Of a stretch of DNA of 64,000 bases, positions 51,190-62,166 are shown one piece after another; the first letter of the stretch is position 1; the number at the start of each line of letters is the position of its first letter. The notes beneath the pieces were generated by a model that was not told the DNA's origin, did not search any database, and was given only the letters and a program-made list of their open reading frames with translations. The position numbers and the translations under genes were made by a program. Source of the DNA: Austropuccinia psidii (lineage: Eukaryota > Basidiomycota > Pucciniomycetes > Pucciniales > Sphaerophragmiaceae); assembly GCA_023105745.1 (NCBI GenBank), contig JALGQZ010000007.1, positions 2,711,592 to 2,775,591 of the forward strand, read 5' to 3'.

Positions 51190-52534
51190 TTTTTAGCCTG
51201 CTCTGTTGCCAATCTCATAACAGCCATGGCTTTTTTTCCACATTGTTTTTGCTAACCTGCTTGAGCATTGCAAGGACATACCCACTAGTGTTGTGCTTTT
51301 GTTGTCCTGTGCTGGATCAGTATAATGAACAAACGTACTACTGGCCCACACTAACTGAATGAGGCCATTACATTCGGATAGATCAATCCAAAAATTCTCA
51401 TTGGGGAAAATCAATTTCCCCCTGTACACCGCTTTGACGCATCTCTTTGAATTTGGCCGGTGCGCTTATCAGCTTGAAACCACCATCCCAAAGCATACAG
51501 CGATGCATCCTTATCAAGATCAGGTGAGTTTTTGAATCCATTCATGGTGAAAGTGAGTGCAGAAGCAAACTCAAATGCACCCTGATTTGGGGGAATATTG
51601 GCTTCACAGTTGAGTTAATCAAAAGACGGAACCCCGAAAGACTTTTAGCAATTTTGAATCTTCTGAAATAAATTATCCCCAACATATCATAAGGATTGAG
51701 CTAGAATGTGACCCACAGAGCTAAGATTGGCTCCTTGGTTCTGCCATTCATCTTTTGCGTTTTCAATTTTCCCGAGACTTACATACAGACCAAATTGTTC
51801 ATTCTTGGTGCTGAATTTGCGCCACCCAACCGGGAACATAAATCCCTCCAGTAATGCCCCATTTGTTGTAATTGGGTCAGTGAATCTTCTTTTGCAAAAT
51901 AAGAATTGTGATAATTCATCCCATTGATTGACCTCGACTTCACTTATTGTTGTGAATGGTCTGAATTCAACAAGCGCAATGAGTAATCCGGTTTAAGAGG
52001 AAATTTCCACGCGCCTAAAGTGAATGTGTTTGATCTTATTGACATCCACAAGCCTCCAAATTTCACTTGGGGTCATATTTGCTGATACTGGCATTGATAT
52101 TTGTGCTGTTGGTTGAGAGGAGGAAAAAAACTTATTCTTTCGGGTAATTTTTCCCTCATTTGTATTTTGGGATTTATCACTATTCCCCAGTGGGTGAGGG
52201 ATCACTTTGTGTTGAAGAAGACAAGATATCAGATACTGCTTCCTCCCATTTGAACCTAAGGTCTTTTGAGTCCAGAATGGTTCCCAAAGCCCAATAAGCT
52301 TTACTCAGAACACATCTTTGACTTCCCTGTTGGAGCCCACATGGAATTGGCTTGACCTAAAATGACTAAAGCAAATGTTATTCCATTGGGACCAATGAGG
52401 GTGCCACATAAATGTGGAAGCATATCTATATATATACGGTGAGAATAAGCAAGCCACTCACACTTTCCTTCCTCACACTGACGCTTTCCCACAAGTTCCC
52501 TTTTACGCTGCTTTCCTTTTTTTGTCAATGGCAT
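51190..52534 (-). pseudogene. Broken Tet/JBP-like 2OG-Fe(II) dioxygenase gene
   Basis: Minus order: KKGKQRKRELVGKRQ, a domain start HRIYIDMLPHLCGTLIGPNG, then FMFPVGWRKFSTKNEQFGLY, ALTFTMNGFKNSPDLDKDASL (where the Fe-binding HxD is expected; here DxD), FWIDLSECNGLIQLVWASSTFVHYTDPA (with the distal His) and VGMSLQCSSRLAKT. The layout matches the Tet-like dioxygenases expanded in rust fungi, as I remember them. At least four in-frame stops (near SS, SL, NC, FD) and a frameshift after KMCSE break it. Active relatives of TET/JBP oxidise methylated bases; this copy cannot. Confidence 0.6.
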
Positions 52535-52643
52535 TCTTGCAGCAGCAAATAAAATGAAACAAAATGATTACCAAATTATTAATATCACCTAAATTTGATT
52601 TCAGTCAATGAATCTTTTTTTAATTGCAGATGAAAATGAAATA

Positions 52644-52990
52644 TCACACCTGACCTTTGCAAATTTGTGATCTCAAGTAACAGAACCTGAAAATTGCAGT
52701 GGATAGTGTTTTATCCAATTTGATATATTGATGTTCCCATTCAATCACTTTCCAATCCAACAATGTGGAATATTGCAAGCACGCGCAAATGCAATATGCC
52801 GCCTGCTGCGGATCCCTAATTATCCTAGTCCTCTTGAAATAAACAGGGCCATTTGGCCTATTATGGGCTGACAGGAAGTTATAAAAACCTCTTCTCACAA
52901 TGCCCCTGTATGTGCTAATAGTGGGCACAACTGCCTGACTCAGTTTGTGTCTTGTTGGAGTATTTTTAATGGTATATGGGCGCATGCCTC
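52644..52990 (-). pseudogene. Probable upstream exon of the Tet-like gene
   Basis: Encodes YRGIVRRGFYNFLSAHN, GPVYFKRTRIIRDPQQAAY, KLDKTLSTAIFRFCYLRSQI and then a GGTCAGGTGTGA donor-like end. It lies just upstream of the dioxygenase frame, on the same strand, separated by an AT-rich gap that could be an intron. A link to the Tet-like gene is inference. Confidence 0.4.
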
Positions 52991-53114
52991 CATACAGTTA
53001 TTATTGGTATTCATACTGTGGCATCTGGGCAGTGGTAGGATAGGTAGTCACAATTCTTAAATTCATAAATAACTTTGCAAAATTCAATTACAATCTATCT
53101 AGTACAAAGCTAAT

Positions 53115-53459
53115 CTAAAACGGGTCAATCCTGGTTGTAAGTTTAGCTGACCTGGATACAGTCAATGTGACCTCATCACTTGAACCAAGACTGCAATTCA
53201 CCACCCAGGAATCACCAAAGTCTAATACCAAGCATTGTGCAAATTCAAATCTAAGAGGTACAGTGGGGTTAAAAGACTCTGATGAGAAGAAACTTTTATT
53301 CAGTAAATTAAATATATACTTATTGGTACGTAGCCACACCGGCTCCACTAGATTTTGACCCTCTGAAGGTTTTTCGGAAATGTCAATGAGTGATAAAGCC
53401 CCTTTAACTAAGCTTTTTCGCCAGGCATCTGAGCATACCATCAAACCACAAACCCCCAC
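53115..53459 (-). pseudogene. Unidentified coding fragment
   Basis: 114 residues (GVCGLMVCSDAWRKSLVKGA ... FEFAQCLVLDFGDSWVVNCSL), ending at a natural-looking stop. It is on the same strand as its neighbours. I do not recognise it, and it may be another exon of the unit described at 53616-54704. Confidence 0.35.
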
Positions 53460-53615
53460 CGCACAGAAAGCTGCTAATATACCATAGCAAATTCAATTTA
53501 TTCCGAGATTCTTGTGACATGTCAAAAGATCTTTGATGGCCTCATTTTTTTTTGAGTTCATGAGTTTGCCTTTGATGCCATTAACTTTGACCTTTGTATG
53601 TACACGTACCATGTT

Positions 53616-54704
53616 TTAGGCAATCATCAAATGCATAACTGTATCCATTAGATCCTCCAGGTTCTTGTGCAGCTTTGTGGATATCTCATTGTCAGCCCCG
53701 CCACCTTCAATGCTGAGTTTGGTTGCGCATTGCTTCAATTCACTCAAGCAGGAGGCAAGGTATTCAACTGCTCCCCATTTGAGTCCAAGAGGATTGGTTG
53801 AATTTGATGTTGGTGCCACATATGGTTTGGGTGCAATCACATTGTATGAGACTAAACTAATGGATTCAAACATAACATTTGCCCAAAAATGTTTGACTGC
53901 ATTGGTGGGGTAAAGAAGGCTCTGAACCATTTTGAAGAAGGAGTGTTCAGATTTTGGGAGATTATCTGGAGGTGTAGCTGATTCCTTCATCAATTTGAGA
54001 TTCCAAATGTTGTTATAAAAAAAGGCTTTTGTTTCTGTTGGCTTAAAAAAATCTAACGCTGTATATTGCAATTTATCTCACCATTCAACAGCCAAGAATC
54101 ACCTTTCATGCACAAAGATAAAACTCACCTTCCATCTCAAGGTCCTCAAGCCAGGCCAACATTTTAAGCTCTTGGTTATTGATCACCTTAATACCAATGG
54201 GCAGGAATGTATGAGCATCCTTTGTTGGTAAATTTTCCCATTGATTTTTGTAAATCCTATTGATATTATAAAGCCCCCTTTTCCATGATTGTTGAGTAAT
54301 ATTGGAATGATAATTCAAAATGTCTCCAAACTCTTCCATGCAGGATAAAAATATTCCTTGAAAATTAGCGTAGGATGAAACTTTGGGCTCAGGGTCAGGA
54401 ATTATATCAGTGATATCCAGTCCCATTGTATCATGTTTAATTGTCTCCCTTTCTTGAAAGGCTTGAATATTTTGAGGAGAGGCGGGATGGGTTTCATCAT
54501 GGATTGTTTCATTGACTATGGGGGGGCTTTCAGTATGTGGAGGTTCATCATGGATTGTTTCATTGAGTATGGGGAGTCTTTCAGTATGCGGAGTTTGATT
54601 ATCAATATGGCCCACTTCAACATTGATCATTTCATCACCCTGATCCTGAGAATTTTTTGTGGCTTCAAAGGTACAGCGTTCTTTGTTGGTTTTTTTGGTG
54701 GCAT
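53616..54704 (-). CDS. Unidentified spliced gene starting 4 nt from the G LTR
   Basis: An ATG at 54704 (MPPKKPTKNAV) begins four bases outside the G LTR. A shift near 54640 leads into the frame DEMINVEVGHIDNQ. Exon 1 ends DLEME at 54129; a 70-bp intron (GTGAGTTTT ... ATACAG, 54059-54128) joins LDFFKPTETKAFFYNNIWNL, and the frame runs to 53616. The protein has a 17-residue direct repeat (HTE..PI.NETIHDE) near its start and a helical, hydrophobic C-terminal half. No domain recognised. It is probably a mildly damaged host or mobile gene; whether the first shift is real or an intron is unclear. Confidence 0.45.
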
Positions 54705-54708
54705 GTAG

Positions 54709-56704
54709 TGTGGGAACTCCTCTTGTGTGGGATTAAAATGAGGCAGTACCTGGAGGGGGAAATCACAGGTAACTAGTTTTGAATTGCTAATAACTCCTGT
54801 AACCAAGGGTGGCAAGGGTGTATTGCCTGCCCCTCCTGAAATACTGAACAAAATCTTCCTTGGAGCTCACCAACCAAAATAAAATTAGTAAGTGGCTTTA
54901 CAACTGCAGAAGACAAAATTCAGCAGTCTCAGATCAGACCTATTCAATAAATAATATGAAAAATAATGTTAGTAATTTTGGTAATTTGAGATTTTAAGGA
55001 AATACTTGTCTGTTGAATTTTAATATTTCTTTTTAGTGGAATTGGGGTGAGTTGTTTCTTCTTGGTGTTAAATACTTGGTAAGATGGGTTATTTAAGGCT
55101 TTCTGGAAAATCTTATGAGTTTTGATAACAGTAATTTTCTTAAGTTAAAGTTATAATAGAGTAAAATAATTTTTTTTAAAGGTTTGTTATTTTTTTTAAG
55201 AGTGGTTAATAATAATATAAAATTTTATCTGTTAAATTTAAGAGGCAAGATTCTTTGATATTGGATTTTTAAAGGGGTAAGTTATTTTTAAGTCTTGATA
55301 AATGGTGTTAATTTTACTGGATAAAATATTTTAATAGAGCAGCAACCCTAATCTTGGGTTCTGGATAATTTAATAATAATTTTTTATTTTAAATAATAAG
55401 ATTCCACTGAGCTTAGCTACTGGGTAATCCTCAACACTATACTTCCACTGAGCTTAGCTACTGGGCAAGTAAAATTCACTATAATTTGCTGGACTACCTC
55501 CCAGGTTAGGGATGACTTATTCCTGTGCTTGTAATGTGCAGAGGATATATTGTGCATAGGATATAATGTGCATGGGGGGGATTTTGAAATTTGGGGGGAG
55601 AGAGCCCCTCTATTTATACCTTTTGGGAGCCCAGGGGGCCCTCCATGGGAGCTGTCTCTTTCCACTTTAATTCCTCTTGATTTCATCATGTGACTCTGTT
55701 TTTGGTGAGGACCTTTCTTTCATGGGTAAGGTGATTTAAGGTTTGGTGATAATTTTCTCTCTGCACAGCCTCCATTTATCACATGATTGTCTTTTGGTGA
55801 ACTAATTATGATGTGATATTCTTGAATTTTCCTTGCATACATGAGGTGATTCAATTTTGGCTGGGGATTTTTGTTGTGCACAGCCTCTTTCTTGTCACAT
55901 GATATTCTGTTGGTGGATGCAGTATCAAATGATGACCTTGTAACTCCTTTGCATATGTCCTATTTTAGGTTTGGTAGAAGTGGCTGTGTAATTTATGCAG
56001 GTGTCATGTTTGTTTTTCTTCTTTTTGAACTTGAAAATGGAGTCAGGTGATAATTTCTTGCACTGGTGAATTTACTGTTATGTATGAGATGATGTGATTT
56101 TTGAGTTTGACACATGCTGTGCATAGTCATGTGGTTGAGATTTAATTAAAATTGTGTACTGCATGCAACCTGTTGTAACTTGCTTTGGTTTGCATGAGGT
56201 GATGAGTGGTGTAAATAAATATGTTTTAAGGTTTTAAGTGGGGTTACTGTGGATATAAGATAAGGTACTCCTGGGGCTGTGTTGTAAATAAATTGCAGGA
56301 ATTTCATGGAGCTGAGCTTTGCATCATGTGACTTTGAATGCAAGTTGGCTGTATAGCTAATGCATGTGTCATTTTCTTGCTGCATGAGTCCTGTGGCTGT
56401 AAGGGGTGTAAAGCTGGGTGGGGTGTGTAATTTAAAGGGTGGTACCTTATTTGTTATAACTAGTGTACTATATGTAACTTGATTTTTTTACATATGCAAT
56501 ATGAAATTGAATAATTTATTTAAACACATACACTGCCCTTTGGTGCCTGTGCCATGGTTTTATGAGTTAAATCCAGCTTCTTTCTGTAAAATTGACCTTT
56601 TGGTGTAAAATTTGAGTGTAAGTCTGCCTGTAGGCTGGATTTACTGCTGTTATGGGGTACTATGAGCTTGAGCCTGGTGAAAAAAAATGGTATGGAATAC
56701 CACA
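54709..56704 (-). repeat. 3' LTR of element G
   Basis: Plus view TGTGGGAACTCC ... GGTATGGAATACCACA; ends match F. About 1996 bp. It has two CACTGAGCTTAGCTACTGGG copies near 55405-55460, a TATA box at 55610 and several TCATGTGA or TCACATGA sites in U3. It lies directly downstream (minus strand) of pol. The other LTR is outside the window. Confidence 0.82.
55610..55618 (-). promoter_or_regulatory. TATA box of the G LTR
   Basis: The minus strand reads TATAAATAG within GGTATAAATAGAGGGGCTCTC. Transcription would proceed toward 54709 and into the gene that starts at 54704. Confidence 0.6.
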
Positions 56705-56720
56705 TCCCCCTCTCCATTTA
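56705..56720 (-). promoter_or_regulatory. Polypurine tract of element G
   Basis: The minus strand reads AAATGGAGAGGGGGA directly before the LTR start TGTGG. Confidence 0.7.
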
Positions 56721-56752
56721 ATGCTGTCCCCAGCATTCCAGGTGAGAGCTCT

Positions 56753-59700
56753 CTATTCTTCATCTGATTCTGTGGTTTCCTCCAATACCTCTTCCTCATT
56801 TATTGATTCATCTTCTTCACTTTGTTCTTCTTCTGTGTCTTCTTTTGTGTTTATCAACTTTCCTCTTGGGTAGAACCTCTTGACTTGAGATGCTGCAAAT
56901 ATTCTTGCTAATTCTGTTCCATCAAGTTCCTCAAGTTCATATGGTCCATTGTTTATTTGTTTGATTACTCTGTAGGGTCCATTCCATTTGTTTTTGAAAA
57001 GTAGTCCCCAATTAGTTTCTATTGCTTTGTTGTAAACCAGGACCAAATCTCCTGGATTGAGTGGTGATCTTAGTTGGTGTGCCATTCTTCTATCCCAATA
57101 TTTCATTGAGTCTTCCCTTGATTTTTTGAGTTTTTCTGCTGCTTTTCTCCTCATCTCTTCTTTCCCTTCCAACTGCTTGGCTCTGGCTTCCAATAATTCC
57201 TCAGTTGTGGATATTTTGTGCCATTCTACTGCAAAAAAGGTTTTTGTTTCAATGTCAATTGGTAATACTGGTAGTTGTCCAAATTGGAGTTCATATGGTG
57301 AGAAACCAGTTGTTCTTTTAGTGGAGATTCTGTCAGCCAATGTAACCAAAGGTAGATATTTTTTCCATTTTCCTCCATTTTCTCCACACATCTTGACTAA
57401 TGCATCTTTAAGTTGTTTATGGCCCCTTTCAACCATTCCTTGAGACTCTGGGTAATAGGGTGTGGTGACTCTGAATTTTGATCCTGCTTTCTTTACTGCA
57501 TCTTGCAATTCTTTTCCAAACTCTGGCCCCCCATCAACAGTTACTTCTTTTGGTGAGCCATACCTGCATATCCATTCTGAGGTGAACCATTCTGCAACTG
57601 CTTTTGCTGTTAATTTGACTAGTCCAACTGTTTCTGGCCATCCTGAGAAGTCATCTCTGGCCACAACCATATATTTCCATCTTCCAGATTTAATATGTAC
57701 TGCATCCATGCTTACCCTTTCAAAGATTGCTGATGTTGCTGTAGGCCTTCCTTGTTCCCTTTGTAAGCTTTGACTTCTCTTTTGGCAGGCCAGGCAAGAT
57801 TGAACCCATTTCTTGACTGATTTCTTCATTCCTTCCCACCAAAATCTTGCTTTAATTCTTCTATAAGTTTCATTTTCCCCTCTGTGGCCCATGTCTTCAT
57901 GAAGTGATTTTAAAATGTAGCTTTGAACTTCTTGACTTGATATCACCAGTTGAGGGTTTGGGTTATTTCTTCTTTTAAGCTGGCCATCTTCCAAGAAAAA
58001 GTTGGGTGACCTTCTTTTTATCCTTCTAAATTCTTCATCTTTACTTGATTGTGGTTTTTTCATTGTACTTAAGTATTCCTGCATTCCCTTCCAAAATCCT
58101 TCTTGTTTGGTTGGCACTTGTATTCCTGAAAGATTGAGTGAATTTACATTCTTGGCCCCAAATCCAGGGTGTGGCTTGATCCAATCTTCTTCTTCATCAA
58201 ATTCTTGTGCATCTTCATCTTCTCCTTCTGAGTTTTTTGGTCTTCTTGATAGCCCATCTGGCATAGTGAAAGTTTTCCCTGGTTTGTGTACCAAATCAAA
58301 GGAAAATAGCTGAATGAAAGCCACCCACCTTGTCATGGGGGCATTGGGTAAGCAAGGGGTGTTTATCATTTCAATTAAGGCCTTGGCATCAACCTGTAAT
58401 TCAAAATGTTGTCCCCAAAGTATGGTTTGTAGCTTCTTGAGAATTCTTGCAACTCCACAGAGTTCCAATTTGGGTTGTGAGTATTTTGATTCCAATTTTG
58501 AAAAAGTTATTGATTCATATAATACTGGTCTATCCTTTCCTTCTTTGTCTTCTTGAGTGAGTACTGCTCCTGCAGCAATGTAGCTTGAATCTACTGCTAG
58601 CTTAATTTTTCCTGCTCCTTTTTCATAATCCAATTTCTTGAGAGTTATTTCTTCTCCAACTATTCTTCTGAGCTTATGGAAAGCTTCTTCACATTTTTGA
58701 TCCCAATCCCAGTCAACATCTTCTCTGGTGAGCCTCCTGAGTGGTGATGCAACTTGTGAGAAGTTTTCAATAAACATCCTTACATAAGCACAAAGACCAA
58801 GAAATCCTCTTATTTCCTTTTTGTTAAGAGGTGTTGGCCAATTTTGAATCTTGTTGATCTTTTGTTTTGAGATTGTTCTTCCTTTAAATGATACAACATG
58901 CCCTACTATGTCCAAAGCTGGAACACAGCATGCAAACTTGGATCCTGAGATAGTAAGTCCTGCTTCTTCAATCCTGAATAAAACTCTTTCTAAGGTTATG
59001 GCATATTCCCATATAAATCTTCTGATTGAGGAGTTTTCTGGTAGTGTTTCTTGATGGTAAAGTGATCTTGGTCCTTTTATTCCTCCATCATCAATAGAAA
59101 TTCCTACACTTTCTGGTATTTCTTCTTGAAGTATCCAGGTCATTTGGGCTTGGTATACTGCTACTGAGTTGGTGGCTCCTTGGGGTAGTCTTGTGAGTTG
59201 CATCCTTCCAAGGGGTGTTTCAAAAGTAGTGAGGGGTCTTGTAGTGACATCTAATTCTCTTTCATCATATCCTCCCATGATGTCTCCTAGTCCATAGCAT
59301 GCTCTTCCTGCAAATGCATCTACAAATTCTTCAATATGAGGTGGTAAGCCAGCATCCTTGATGGTGACTTTGTTGAGTTCTTGAAGGTCATGGACAATTC
59401 TGAGTTTCCCATTTGATTTGGCCACACAAAAGATTGGGCTGGTGTAGCTTGAGGTGGATTGCTCATAGAGTCCAGTCCTAATTCTTTCTCTGATTAATTC
59501 AGTAAACTGAGGTAAAATTGATTTGGGTATGGGAATTGGCTTCTTCTGCCAAGGTTCATGAGGTATTACTGGTATCTTGTAAGGTTTTCCATATGAGTGT
59601 TTGAGTAATCCTCTTTCTTCTTCACAGAAAGCTATTGCTTTTTCCCTTAAGGTAATAACATTTTTGAGTAAATTGATTTCTTCATTTGATAACCATCCTG

Positions 59701-59920
59701 GTGGGCCAAAATTGACTGCTTGGAGTCTTTCATGGGTGACCTTGAAGGTTTCTTGAAATATAGGTGGGTTGGGTGATAAGGGTGTTTCATAAGGATCTCT
59801 TGACAAAGGTGGCCTTTCCAAAGGTGGGTTAAGGTCTTGAGGCATTGGCTCATTGACTGGTCTCACCTTCTTCAGGACTGATTTATATTTGGCTGCTAAA
59901 ATTTGATGATCCATCTTCAA
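56753..59920 (-). CDS. Pol polyprotein (RT-RNaseH-integrase) of element G
   Basis: 1055 residues, no stops. RT: YTSPIFCVAKSNGKLRIVHDL (about 159-179), LGDIMGGYD (D213) and ISIDDGG (D277, D278), where the usual Tyr before the DD box is Ser and Ile. RNase H: D444, E486, D511 and D555 (PDGLSR). Integrase: H674, H679, C709, C712, then D739, D796 and E831, and a GPY module near 981-983. The tail is acidic; there is no chromodomain. There is no protease or gag in this frame; those lie in a separate ORF1, as F shows. The Met at 59914 (third codon) or 59920 could start it. It is intact by inspection. Confidence 0.92.
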   Translation of the reverse strand: MKMDHQILAAKYKSVLKKVRPVNEPMPQDLNPPLERPPLSRDPYETPLSPNPPIFQETFKVTHERLQAVNFGPPGWLSNEEINLLKNVITLREKAIAFCEEERGLLKHSYGKPYKIPVIPHEPWQKKPIPIPKSILPQFTELIRERIRTGLYEQSTSSYTSPIFCVAKSNGKLRIVHDLQELNKVTIKDAGLPPHIEEFVDAFAGRACYGLGDIMGGYDERELDVTTRPLTTFETPLGRMQLTRLPQGATNSVAVYQAQMTWILQEEIPESVGISIDDGGIKGPRSLYHQETLPENSSIRRFIWEYAITLERVLFRIEEAGLTISGSKFACCVPALDIVGHVVSFKGRTISKQKINKIQNWPTPLNKKEIRGFLGLCAYVRMFIENFSQVASPLRRLTREDVDWDWDQKCEEAFHKLRRIVGEEITLKKLDYEKGAGKIKLAVDSSYIAAGAVLTQEDKEGKDRPVLYESITFSKLESKYSQPKLELCGVARILKKLQTILWGQHFELQVDAKALIEMINTPCLPNAPMTRWVAFIQLFSFDLVHKPGKTFTMPDGLSRRPKNSEGEDEDAQEFDEEEDWIKPHPGFGAKNVNSLNLSGIQVPTKQEGFWKGMQEYLSTMKKPQSSKDEEFRRIKRRSPNFFLEDGQLKRRNNPNPQLVISSQEVQSYILKSLHEDMGHRGENETYRRIKARFWWEGMKKSVKKWVQSCLACQKRSQSLQREQGRPTATSAIFERVSMDAVHIKSGRWKYMVVARDDFSGWPETVGLVKLTAKAVAEWFTSEWICRYGSPKEVTVDGGPEFGKELQDAVKKAGSKFRVTTPYYPESQGMVERGHKQLKDALVKMCGENGGKWKKYLPLVTLADRISTKRTTGFSPYELQFGQLPVLPIDIETKTFFAVEWHKISTTEELLEARAKQLEGKEEMRRKAAEKLKKSREDSMKYWDRRMAHQLRSPLNPGDLVLVYNKAIETNWGLLFKNKWNGPYRVIKQINNGPYELEELDGTELARIFAASQVKRFYPRGKLINTKEDTEEEQSEEDESINEEEVLEETTESDEE

Positions 59921-60032
59921 TTAATTATTATTATTATTATTATTTTTTTTAATGATTTCTCAGAATTTGCTAGTGTCCTGAAATCTTGAGGTCTTCACAA
60001 TTCTTCTTTCTTCTTTCTTCCATGAAAAAAAT

Positions 60033-60518
60033 GTAGTTTAAGGTCATACAGGACCTACAACTAGGTGTGTAACCCCTGTATATTAGGTATACAAGTCCTG
60101 CAGTTTAAGTCATACAAGGACCTCCTGGCCTAATCCAAGGGCTTATCTTGATTCTTGAGCTCCTTTGGGCTTTATTTTGGATTCCACTTGACTCTTGTTT
60201 TATTCTTCAATCTTCATGATTCCCACTTTATGAAAGATTCTTCTGGTTGTTTTATTTCTTGATAAGGAATTTTCTTGTCTTAATTAAGGTCTTGAGACTT
60301 CACTTTGTTCATTTTGGCCAATTTGATAATGATAAACACCTGTAAAACCCCTTGTTCCTGTTACACAAAGGGAGCAGTTTATTGTCATGCTGAGGACAAA
60401 AATGGTCCTTCAGCACTTCTCCTGACTAGGACAATCCCCTCCAGCTGCTTGGCTGTTATTTTGATAATTTTCCCTGCCCAAGTCTACAGGGGAAGCAGTT
60501 TACTGTCATGCTGAGGAC
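60033..60518 (+). repeat. Pol-proximal hairpin repeats of element G (4 copies)
   Basis: Copies start near 60033, 60101, 60375 and 60495. Each has (C/T)AGTTTA followed by a small hairpin: AGGTC-n6-GACCT, AAGTC-n7-GACC (weaker), TTGTC-n8-GACAA, CTGTC-n8-GACC (weaker). The first two resemble the 50-bp array at 19931. The 60519-62160 stretch has no coding frame and no further clear copy; it is T-rich unannotated spacer. Confidence 0.7.
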
Positions 60519-62166
60519 CTCTTGAGTCTTCAAGCTTCTTTAAAATCCCAAGGGCAATTTGAGTTGAGTGTTTTCATAATCTTGTTGGTCCATCATGTTG
60601 AGTGAGTCCTGAGTCAATAATTAATCCAGTGAGTCATCCTTCAGTCCATAAATCCTGGCCAGTGATTCTTGAATTCCAAATGAGTTTCAATCCAGAATCA
60701 AAGAAATTTCCAAGGTCTGGTGTTGTCCAAAGGTCAATCCATAAGGAACTCCTGCTTTTCTTCATAAATAATTTTCTTCATTTTCAGTATTCTGAATAAT
60801 TTTCCTATAATGAGTTGTTTCCAAATTCTCTTGCTATTTCTCCAAAATAATTTATGTCCTTTTGTTCTTTTGTATTCCTGAATTATACCTGTTATAAAGA
60901 AACAAAAAACAAAAAATTGTAATAATAAGGTGATTTAAAATTTATTTTAATATTAATTTATTGATATATTTTTTTTTAAGAATATTTGTTTGGATGAGGG
61001 GCCCCCCTCTCCATTTAAAAATCTTGAGTTGGTTTTCAAATTTTTGAAGAGGATATGTTCTCATTCCCCCAAAACTTCCACTATAAGGGATAGTGTAAGA
61101 AATAAGTTTACCCACCCCTTATTTTTTATAGTGATTTTGATAAGGATAAATAATGATACACAAAATTTACATAATTCTATTTTAATGATGATTCAATAAT
61201 GAGTTTTTTTTTGTTTTTTGTTTTTTGTTTTTTTTTAATGTAAGTATAAAATAACCATTAAGTGAGATATCTGAGTAAAAATCACAACTTAAAAGAAATA
61301 AGCCTGAATCACAATTAAGATCATTGAACTGTTTGGTTGAAGGTGGTAATTTGTGCCAATCAGTAAAAATTGGTGCTCTTGAGAGGTTTTATAATTAATA
61401 TGACATAATTGAATGATCATAATTTGAGTCCTTTAATCATATAATGACCCTTATGATGCCACAACTCTTCCTTTTGGAATCATCATTGTGACTCAGACTT
61501 TATTTCAAGTCCATCCCCTTTATGGTTCAGATTTTCTGTTACCCATAAATGCATTTGAGTTGTTAAAAATATAAACAGTGAAAAATCAAATTTTGTACAA
61601 TAAAAAAAACTCTTGTTTGCTCTTTGGGGGGCTTTTTGAATTCCATTTGGAATAAATAGCACATTGAGGTGTTATTAATATGTCAATTCCCCAAATTATG
61701 TCATCAATTTATGAGTTTTTTAATATGAATAACTCCTTCAGAGTTCAATTAATGCCTTCATGGCACAAATACTTCTTCTTTTCAAACAAGTTCCAATCAC
61801 TCTCTTGTAATTGAAGAAATATTTCAAATAAATTGATCATCATTTTTTTTTTTTTAAAAAAAAAAATAATACTTGATGTAGAGTTTTTTTTTTTTTTTTA
61901 ATTATTGTTATTATTGAGTTGAAAAATTAAGCCAACTTAATGGCTCTTGTTGTAATAGTAGGAAAAGTATGATAGAATATTCTTGAGCTCATGAATGGGA
62001 TATGACCCTACTTCTTAGTGAAAATAAATAAATGAGTTTGAAAATAAAAAAAATCAAAAATCAAAATCAAAAAATATGTTCAGAACAATCAAGTCAGTAA
62101 ATCTTTCTAATTCTTGTTTATAATGACATAAAATAAAAATTAAAAAAATAAGAAATGAAACCTTAG

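Noticed and set aside
53167..53358. 63-residue plus ORF
   Set aside because: Antisense of the minus-strand coding fragment at 53115-53459.
48771..54708. A single large transposon enclosing the whole gene island
   Set aside because: I looked for inverted ends at the island borders and found none; both sides are bounded by LTRs of F and G.
57057..57773. Plus-strand ORFs of 128 and 103 residues
   Set aside because: Antisense shadows of the intact G pol gene.
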